Assembly: GCA_031472005.1 (NCBI GenBank)
Contig: PZJY01000001.1
Coordinates: 1,240,001-1,304,000 of the forward strand
Direction: 5' to 3'
From: Tetracladium setigerum
Taxonomy: Eukaryota; Ascomycota; Leotiomycetes; Helotiales
DNA: 64,000 nucleotides
The notes beneath the pieces were generated by a model. The model was not told where the DNA came from, did not search any database, and saw only the letters and a program-made list of their open reading frames with translations. Of the stretch, positions 55,421 to 64,000 are shown one piece after another (position 1 is the stretch's first letter; each line of letters starts with the position of its first letter). The position numbers and the translations under genes were made by a program.

Positions 55421-58162
55421 TCATAGCTTAGAATTCACATTAATCTCCGCAACACCCTGCATATGAGAAGTTGGCGCCTTCTGAGCATCACCACTCTCAC
55501 AGCACGAACTCTCTCCATCCACGAGTACAGAGGCATTGTTCTTCGATCCCGGGACGTCAATTGCGGGATTTGCAGTGAAGAAGTCGGCTGGCTTCAGGTG
55601 GATTTGGTGGATTTCCACTGGCCTGTTTGGAGGTTGTTAGAATCCTTTTGATCATGAACATTCTGGGCTGAGTGAACTTACATGACGGGCCAATCCTCAA
55701 CTCTTGGGTTGTGCTAGATTGAATAGTTAGTATGGGTTAGAATAGAGTGAGGATGACTTACTGTCAAGCCAAAGGTATTCCAAACCACCACATCTGCATT
55801 CTCAACATCCTCATCTCTTGCAACAGCATCGGCAACACCGTCGATCTCCTTTTGACTTTGATTGGTGAACTCGCCACCAGCGAAGTATTCGCCATCTTTG
55901 TATTTGGTGACCCAGACATGATGGGTTGCAAATTGTGCGCGCTTTGCCATGATACTATCTGGATGCGCAAGAAGAAGTTGAGAGGCGCTCGGGATGAATT
56001 TGTATCCCACTGGCTTTTGAGAAATGGGGTTGATTTTGGATGGGTTGGTTAGTTTGACGGAAAGGTTGGTCATGGGGGATGCGTCGAAGAACTTGGACTT
56101 CTTGACCGGTGTTTGTCGGACCTTTTTTATGTTGTTAGTAGTGTTGAAGGACGGTGGAGTTTGTGATTTGTGATTTAGTTCATGGGTGAGACGACTCATG
56201 TAAAGAACTAGGAACTAAACGTTTTGAACTCACTTCATATCCATTTCCATAAGGATTGAACTCTTTGGTTATTGGCATGGGCAAAGATTCTTCCACGATG
56301 ACTGTATTGTTGACACCATCAATCGAAGGATCGATTCGAATGTTGAACTGGAAGCTAGGGTCAGTGTCTGCCACATTCACGCTAATTCATAGCATTTCTA
56401 TCTAACAAATAGTTTGGAAACTTACCAGATGCTGATGATTTTGAGCCAATGCTCCAGTGGAAACTACATTTCCCCAAGGGCTGGTCTTTCCTGCATCGAT
56501 GTTGACCACGCTGACAATGCCAGTAGCTCTAGTCTCAATCGTGATCCCTCCGGCTTGGTCGAACTTGTATGCAAAGATATATTCGTAGTTGGCGAGGGTA
56601 ATGATGAACTGAACCACCAATTCGCGAAGTCGAGTAACAACGGCCTTTTCGGTGCGGTAGTTGGTATGTTTCCAGCCAATTCCATTGTCCTGCTCATGCA
56701 AGCAAACTACGTTCTTGCTTACACTTGCTTGTCCATCTGGTTCCAGAGAGACTGCATCGAAGTATTTTATAACCCCTAGACAATCACAGCCGAGGGCAAG
56801 GTTGTTGGCCGCACGACCAGCACCAGCATCACCAAAGTCGAAAGCTTGCTTTCGGTGGAAAGGAGGTCTTGGATCTCCGTAAGGGACAGTCATCTCACTT
56901 AATGAGAGTCTGTAAAGCACACTTCTGTTATCATATGTAATGTCGTGGAGGGTGGCTCCTTCTCTTGCATTGAAACCCAATCTGAATCTCCACTTTTGCC
57001 ACTGGATGAGATTGCCATCAGTTTGGAAAGAAGGCCCATCAGGTTGAATAACGTTGAGTGGCTTGACATCAGTGCGTAATGGTTGTGAGAGCAGTTCAGG
57101 TACTGGTTGTTAAGTTAGTATCTGCATCGAAAATGGTTGTGGAGGCATACCATATTCTGCGGACGTGCAATGCTCGAGGATCTTTTTAGTGTGTGTTCCA
57201 AGACTTAATCCATCCTCTCTGCCTCCAGTTGCTAGTCGATCAACCCGAATGATCTCTTTGGTGACGCAATCCATCACTGGAATCAAAGGAATTGGGTAGG
57301 CGTAATGGTTGCTGTCTACACTCTTGGTATCGCGAGCATAGACAAGACCCTGCAGAAACAATCAGAATTAGTACAAACAAACCATGCCAAAAAAAAGTTA
57401 TAGGTATTTGAATCAGAAGAGTAAAGGTCACCAATCACTCATACACCAGTCGAGACATATATAAGGAGAATAAAAACCTACCTGCATGTGTCGGGGAGCA
57501 ACCTCGTCTGCATCAGGACCACCATATGGCCACTATTTATATCAGCACGCAGCTTCTCGGATTGGAGATGTTTTTTGTTTCTTTTTCACATACTGGATCA
57601 ACTGTAACCACGAAGTTATCGGGGATATCGAATTCCGCAAGCGCATCTTTGAACAAAGAAGACTTTTCAAGAACGTCTGAAAACTCCTGGAATTCGTGAC
57701 TAGAAGTTGTTAGCTTTTTGGATTTCAAAATGAGTTGAGAGACCTCATAGCCGAGCTTCTACCGGCAATAGATCTTCTCCAACGACGTCCATGGAGTTGC
57801 AAAATAGATACATACATGATAATAGCGGCGTGATGTGGCTTTTCCACGATTCTCTCTTTCACTTCGGTCTTCTTGTTGACATCAACAAGTGATTCAACGT
57901 AAGAGTATTCTTTCTTGCTATTAATGACATCGTATTGCACCCTGGCTATTCGAGCAGGACGAGGAGATGCTGCGGTCAACTGGCCTGAATGCTCGAGGGC
58001 AAGGAAGGTAATGACTTCCGCCTTGGGAGGTTCTTCTAAAAAGATAGAACGAAATCTAATAGTATTATCGGAGCCTCGAGCATCAAGGACTGCTTGTCGA
58101 GAGATGTTGGACTCGACGGCAGAAATGGGATCAAGAGGGTGAGGTATGGCAGAAGAAGACAT
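55421..58162 (-). CDS. Peroxisomal copper amine oxidase (PTS1, SKL)
   Basis: Nine exons: 58162-57816, 57699-57594, 57532-57482, 57349-57151, 57102-56426, 56347-56234, 56121-55762, 55713-55682 and 55622-55421. All GT-AG and in phase; 695 residues. Catalytic Asp in QAFDFGDAGAG, topaquinone Tyr407 in LANYEYIFAYKFDQ, copper ligands His457 and His459 in AQNHQHL, third copper His619 in FGLTHNPRVEDWP. The spacing matches the Hansenula enzyme (Tyr405, His456, His458, His624). The C-terminus NSKL is a canonical PTS1. The enzyme oxidises small primary amines such as methylamine in peroxisomes, where catalase removes the H2O2, and lets the cell use amines as nitrogen source. Unlike the secreted paralogue it has no signal peptide and no frameshift. 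Confidence 0.96.
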
Positions 58163-59751
58163 GGTGAGTAGCTAGTAGACCCACGTAAGTAAGGCTGGTA
58201 GGTATTGATCACGCCGAGGATGATATATATTTGAGAAGGAGAGGTAATTGACAGGAGTAGAAGAAGAAGATGAAGATGATGACGAGATAGAAATGAGAGA
58301 GGGAGGGAGACGAAGGAGAGGAGGGGAGGGGAGAGAAGGATTGAGATATATAGGTAGGGAGGTACACCAAGAGGGCCCTCGATAAAGCGGAGCTAGATAT
58401 CTTAGTTGAATTAATTTATCAAGTCTCGATGCCGTGCAACTGCATTCTCTCGCAGTTCCGCGTTTGCATCTGGCACTTGAGAGGCTCCAGCAGGCGGGGA
58501 AGAAAGTGGGATACCAGCACAAAGGGACGATAACCTCGTCCCGAAGCAGAAGGTACAAGCGGACTCGACGTAGACCACCCCGAACGCCGCTCTTACAGCA
58601 GTACAGAACCAACATCTGGGAGGGAAGAAGTGGAGGGTTTTGGGTTTGGCTGTGGCTGTGGGTTTGGCTTTGTTTGGGTTCCAGTGACTTCCATTTCTTG
58701 GGACCTGACAAGGAGAAAAGTGATTGCCAAGAAAGATAAAGCGATAGCAAAAGTAGTCCGTGCTGTTATTCAATCATGTATGAAGCACACAAGGACGATA
58801 GGATATAAGAATTGAGAGCAATTAATGAGGTAAGGTAGGCAGTATGCATAAGAATTAGCAGAAAGTTTGTAAAGGATATTTATTGTTGTACCTGCATTGC
58901 CAAAGATTGTTATTGAGACGGAGTTGGAGATACTAGACTAGCAAATAGCGACAAAGGTGGTCCTAATTGGCTGGCTTGCTTGATATTGATATTGATATTG
59001 ACGTAGCTGTAGAGAAGATAAATATTCCATAATTAGGCGAGCATCCTCTGCCAGATTTACTAGACCTATTTACTTTCTAGGTCTGTATATATATATATAT
59101 ATATATATGTAGGTAGATACCTACCAATCTGTCTATATCTGTTCATATATATTATGTATATCATTATCTCTGTTGGACATTCTGCTCTCAAATGACTCTC
59201 ATGAAACTTTCGTACTGTCAAAGGTGAGCCCCTTGAAACGAGTTCATTCAATCTCACAAAAAACTTTTTCTCATCCTATTGCAATTGCTTGCTCGCAGTC
59301 CCCCATAAAAGCCGTGGCGATGATGGTTGATATCAATGTCTCATCTTTGCAAGAATATTCATCCCCATTCCATTGTATATATCCATTCCATTCCCTCTTG
59401 CTGGCGGTGAGCAACCCCGCTACGGTAACCATCCCTTCGTCGTCCAGCACAAATCCTTGATGTTGGTTGGCCACTGGTGACACCTTGTACCTCTCGAAAT
59501 CTATTATCATCCATGTGAAACACTGCAACTCATCTGGCAGCAAGTCGTGCTTTGGTTGGTCGGCGTCTTCACTGTTGTAGCTTCAGGTTGTCGTCAAACT
59601 TGCTCCTTCTACGAGTATTGGTGGCGGTGCCAAGGCGTTGTATCTTTTTCTGCCTGACCCTTAGCGAACATTCAGGTCACATATTTCGAGTCTGCCCTGA
59701 ACCCAAATATTCCCCACCGACATCTTGCAACACCCCCCTCGATCTCACAAG
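58163..59751. other. Divergent intergenic region between amine oxidase and importin
   Basis: 1.6 kb of promoter space. Holds GAA/GAT-rich sequence near 58258-58290, a TA microsatellite, and TAGGTAGATACCTACC-type words near 59110. Short open frames (58434-58739, 59173-59543) show no motif. Confidence 0.5.
59086..59108. repeat. (TA)n microsatellite
   Basis: 23 nt of alternating T and A upstream of the importin gene. Confidence 0.9.
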
Positions 59752-62700
59752 ATGGATGTCTCCATTCTCCGAACTCTTATCGCGAGTAGCTTGGACCAGA
59801 ACGGGGATGTGAGGAGGCGAGCGGAACTCGATCTCTCCACGGTCAGTCACATCCAGCAGCCTTCTGACGCTCTTGCGCAAGAATCTCTTCCGTCTTTCTG
59901 CATAACTGACAAACTTCCATCTGGCAGGCCGAAAACCACCCTGGCTTTACCGATGCCCTTCTAGATATCCTCCAGGCTGAACAAGATGCCGCCGTTCGTC
60001 TCTCAAGTATGCTGACCGCAACTCCATTTACCCCGCTGTCCCCCAGATGCTAATTCTCTCCTGCAGCGGTTGTCTACCTTAAGAATCGCATAAACAGAGG
60101 TTGGTCTGCGAGCGTGGACACCCCACAGATCAAACAGTTGTCCGAAGATGAAAAAGCCCGATTCCGTGAGAGATTACTCCCAGTGCTGGCTTCTTCTGCC
60201 CCTCAGATCCGACAACAACTCGTGCCTGTCCTCCAGAAGATTCTCCAATACGATTTCCCCGAGAAATGGCCTTCTTTCACAAACATAACCCTGCAGTTGC
60301 TCAATACCAACGATGCCGCATCAATCTTTGCCGGTTTACAATGTCTTTTGGCAATATGTCGAGTCTACCGATTCAAGTCGGGGGAGTACAGGGGTGAATT
60401 TGATAAGGTTGTCGAGGCATCCTTCCCACGACTCTTGGTTATTGGACAAGGATTGGTCAACGAGATGAGCGAGGAAGCTGGAGAAATGTTATACTTGGTC
60501 ATGAAGGCATATAAGCATGCGACTTTCGTACGTTGAGTTGGATTGCTCGTGCACAACCAGCAGAAGTGCTGACAATTTTAGTTTGAGCTTGCAGCCTCCT
60601 TGAGAGAGCAGCAAGTTGTTATTGGGTGGTGTACCTTATTTTTGCAGACCGTCGCAAAGGACGTCCCTGAATCTGCACTCCCGGAAGACCATGGGGAAAG
60701 AGAGGCAAATTTCTGGTGGAAATCAAAGAAGTGGTCATATTTCAACTTGAACCGCCTCTTCGTTCGGTTCGTCAATGAAGCTCATACTAGACCTCTTCTA
60801 AACTAACGTATACAGCTATGGAAATCCTTCGTCCTTGGCAAAGGGTAACGGAGAAGACTACACAGAATTTGCCAAGAGCTTCACAGCCAACTTTGCGCCA
60901 GAGATCCTCAAGGGCTACCTTCAACAAATTGAGAAGTGGGTTGCAAAGACAACTTGGCTCAGCAGACCCTGCCTGTCGTTTACTCTTGTCTTCTTGGATG
61001 AGTGTGTACGACCAAAGGAGATGTGGGCTCACCTCAAACCCCACCTCGATACCCTCGTTACCCACTTTATCTTTCCAGTTCTGTGTCTATCACCAGAGGA
61101 TGTCGAAAAGTTCGATTCGGATCCGGAAGAGTACCTGCACCATAAGCTCAATTATTATGAGGAAGTTTCCGCCCCAGATGTCGCCGCAACCAACTTCCTC
61201 GTTACCCTGACCAAGATCCGCAGAAAGCACACATATACAATTCTTACATTTGTCAACCAAATTGTTAGCGAGTACGAAGCACAAGAAGATGACAAGAGGA
61301 ATCACATCGCCAAGGAGGGAGCTTTGAGAATGATCGGCACATTGTCAAGTGTGATTCTGGGAAAGAAGAGTCCAATCGCTGAACAGGTCGAGATTTTCTT
61401 GTCTCGATTTGTGTTCCCAGACTTCCGCAGCCCCAAGGGCTTCCTTCGAGCTCGAGCTTGTGATACCGTTGAGAAGTTCGAGCAACTTGACTTTAAGGAT
61501 CCGAATAATCTTCTCTTGATTTACCGAAATATTTTGGAGTGTATGGCCGACCCTGAACTTCCTGTTCGGGTGGAAGCTGCTTTGGCTTTGCAGCCTCTCA
61601 TTCGACACGACCTTATCCGCACAAATATGCAACAGAACATCCCTCAAATCATGCAGCAACTTCTCAAGCTTGCGAATGAGGTTGATGTAGATGCTCTTTC
61701 GAATGTCATGGAAGATTTCGTGGAGGTGTTTGCGACCGAGTTGACTCCATTTGCTGTTGCCCTGAGTGAGCAGTTGAGAGATACGTACTTGCGAATTGTC
61801 CGAGAACTTTTGGAAAAGAACGAAAAGCGGGATGACGATGATAGCTACGGTGACTATCTCGACGACAAGAGCATCACTGCTCTGGGAGTTCTTCAAACCA
61901 TCGGAACCCTCATTCTGACTCTGGAGAGCACCCCGGATGTCTTGCTTCACATGGAGTCTATCTTGATGCCTGTCATTCGAGTTACTTTGGAAAACAAGCT
62001 CTATGGTAAGTTTTCAGCTGGTGAAGATGAAACCCTTGCTAACTAACCATTATCAGATCTCTACAACGAAGTTTTCGAGATCATTGACAGTTGTACGTTT
62101 GCGGCTAAGACAATTCTCCCACCATGTGGCAAGCCTTCGAACTTATTCACTCAACTTTCAAGGCTGGTGCCGAGCTTTACCTGGAAGACATGCTTCCCGC
62201 GCTCGACAACTTTGTTCAATACGGCAGCCAAGCTTTGGCAGAAAATCCTCAGTATCTTGAGGCGATGTTCAGCATGGTCCGAGATATGTTTACCGATGAC
62301 AAAGTTGGTGGCGTTGATCGTATTTGCGCCTGCAAGTTGGCTGAAGGTATCATGCTCAGTCTTCGAGGACACGCCGATCAATACGTTCTTGCATTTGTGA
62401 GATTTGCAGAATTCTTTTCTCTACGTGCGGCTGGCTAACATGAGGTAGATTGAAATGGCCATGAACATCTTGACAAACACAGACGTCAAGGTTAAGTCTT
62501 ACAAGATCCATCTGATGGAGATGGTGATCAATGCCATCTACTACAATCCAGTAAGCTTCAAAACCTAAACGCTTATGAAAGTAATGCTAACTTTGTTAAG
62601 GTCTTGACACTTCAAGTTCTTGAATCGAAACAATGGACGAACAAGTTCTTCAGCTTGTGGTTTTCAAGTATCGACAGCTTCAGCAGAGTTCACGATAAGA

Positions 62701-63474
62701 AGCTGTCCATTGCCGCAATCGTGGCACTTCTTACCCTGAATGCTGACCAAGTTCCCGTCAGCGTTCAACAAGGTTGGCCAAGGTTGTTGCAGGTAAGCTT
62801 TCTGCAGGTCCGAGCTTGGTGGAGTCCCATTCTAACGTAAAGTAGGGTATCGTCCGACTATTCCAGACCCTCCCTGCCGCTATGAAGAGTAAGTCATTTA
62901 TTCGGGTTCATCAAACATGAACTAATCGTGCAATAGATCGCGAAGAAGCTCTCAAGGATGACTATCCTCTTGAGGATTCCTACAGTGACGCAGAAGGTTC
63001 AGAGGGTGGATGGAGCGATGCTGGTGGCAACGACTGGAAGGAAGATGATGCAGAGGACAACGAGGATATTAAGGATGAAAGTGCTGCATACCTTGAATTC
63101 TTGAGCGAAGAGGTTTGTTTCTCACCTCATTTCTTGCTATCAATCTAACAAAAACAGGCCCAGAAATTCAAGAATCTCGAAGATGATTCAGATGATGAGT
63201 TGGGCGAGGAAACCTTGCTCGAGACCCCACTCGACAAGATTGAACCATATCAGCTCTTCCGAAATGCGCTCCTCAGTAAGTAATGATCGATAGCACGTCA
63301 AGACTATGTCTAACCTCCACAGAACTCCAACAAGAACAACCGCAACTCTACGGATCCCTCACAACCAACCTCACTCCCGATGAACAAGCCATAGTTCAGA
63401 CCGCAGTCCACCAAGCTGAAACTAACGCCACCCTTGCTGCCCAAGCCGCACTTGCAGCAAACGGTACAGCTTGA
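59752..63474 (+). CDS. NMD5: Importin beta family, Nmd5/Sxm1 (importin-7/8) type, one apparent frameshift
   Basis: Twelve exons: 59752-59841, 59928-60006, 60067-60527, 60582-60766, 60816-62005, 62057-62396, 62449-62550, 62601-62792, 62846-62888, 62937-63112, 63158-63275 and 63323-63474. They sum to 3128 nt; one missing base gives 3129 (1042 residues), the family length. The importin-beta N-terminal region reads AENHPGFTDALLDILQ, then VVYLKNRINRGWS. HEAT repeats fill the middle, and the acidic loop EGSEGGWSDAGGNDWKEDD near the C-terminus is typical of importin-7/8. These carriers import ribosomal proteins, Hog1-type kinases and other cargo through the nuclear pore with Ran-GTP. The frame breaks in exon 6 near 62113-62120, between DSCTFAAKTI and PTMWQAFELIHSTF. 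The first donor is GTCAGT, weaker than the others. Confidence 0.93.
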
Positions 63475-64000
63475 GTTAGTTATCTTTCAAACAAAAACGA
63501 ATGATGCGTGATGAGAAATATGGAGGGGGTGCTGGTCGTGTGTGTTAAACTGGTTGCTCAAGCGTTAAGTGCATAGATGGCGTTCTTGTCTTTATACCAG
63601 GGAGAAACGAAAGTCAAGTTCCTTGATTTACGCCCGTCGGGGAATATCTTGGTTGTGAAAAAGCTCTTATTTGAGTTTGGTGGGCGATTGACTGCGTGGG
63701 AAGGGGAAGGAAGGATTCTGCTTTTTTCCTGGGAGGAGTAGTGAGTGGTACGTAGGTAGGTAGAGAGCGGAAATGATTGATGGTTGAATGGGATATATGG
63801 CAGGGGATGGATGAATGAATGGATGGAATCAAACGTGGTTTATTTTATTGATGTCTTGTCCAACAGTGAAGGACTTTGCAGATTATAAAACTCCTCGTTC
63901 TGTGATGACCAACAACAACGCCGCACAAGTCGAAGCAAGCAAGAATTACTTTTTTTTTATAACTACGTAGATAGGTAGGTAGATAGATAGATATGGAGAC
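63475..64000. other. Importin 3' flank
   Basis: 3' UTR and downstream sequence with TAGGTAGGTAG near 63755. No gene seen. Confidence 0.5.
63969..63995. repeat. TAGG/TAGA tetranucleotide tract
   Basis: GTAGATAGGTAGGTAGATAG-type repeats continue to near the window end, just after a poly-T run. Confidence 0.8.

Noticed and set aside
1..64000. CRISPR arrays, bacterial-type operons, riboswitches, intact transposons
   Set aside because: None seen. Gene structure is eukaryotic, and no terminal repeats or transposase/reverse transcriptase motifs were noticed.

Overview
The window is nuclear DNA from a filamentous ascomycete (Pezizomycotina). Genes carry short spliceosomal introns (about 45-120 nt, GTAAGT/GTATGT donors, CTAAC-like branch sites). 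Typical products are Ssk1, an ApsA/Num1 cortical protein, a HET-domain relic, a NACHT NLR-like protein and a complex I 9.5 kDa subunit. A leotiomycete (Helotiales-like) source is my guess from gene style; no search was run.

Layout. 1-1695 (-): 5' part of SSK1, cut by the window edge. 2951-4454 (+): decayed HET-domain pseudogene. 5387-7062 (-): WBP1/OST48. 7445-7910 (+): complex I 9.5 kDa subunit. 8701-16904 (-): giant BEACH/WD40 protein (BPH1-like). 18684-20508 (+): subtilisin-like vacuolar-type protease. 21192-24719 (+): large disordered basic protein of unknown function. 25760-28630 (-): secreted copper amine oxidase. 29826-31790 (+): Zn2Cys6 regulator. 32889-33590 (-): secreted DUF1961-like protein. 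33591-37373: gene-poor block. 37374-44234 (+): 2194-aa NACHT/alpha-solenoid protein. 45222-50888 (-): ApsA/Num1 with about 15 tandem repeats and a PH domain. 51745-52764 (+): CWC24. 53225-54091 (-): secreted protein with a duplicated 10-cysteine module. 55421-58162 (-): peroxisomal copper amine oxidase ending in SKL. 59752-63474 (+): importin of the NMD5/SXM1 (importin-7/8) family.

Most genes are independent housekeeping units: stress signalling, N-glycosylation, respiration, vesicle traffic, nuclear positioning, splicing and nuclear import. The accessory part comprises two amine oxidases with different predicted destinations, secreted proteins, a Zn2Cys6 regulator next to one amine oxidase, and two allorecognition/immunity-type loci (HET relic, NACHT gene).

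Three otherwise conserved genes (BPH1, the secreted amine oxidase, the importin) contain five apparent frameshifts. Every one is explained by exactly one missing base, four of them plainly beside a homopolymer, and adding one base at each gives a total coding length divisible by three. I read these as probable sequence or assembly undercalls rather than five mutations. The points most worth a second look are the duplicated 10-cysteine module, the architecture of the NACHT protein, and the frameshift pattern.
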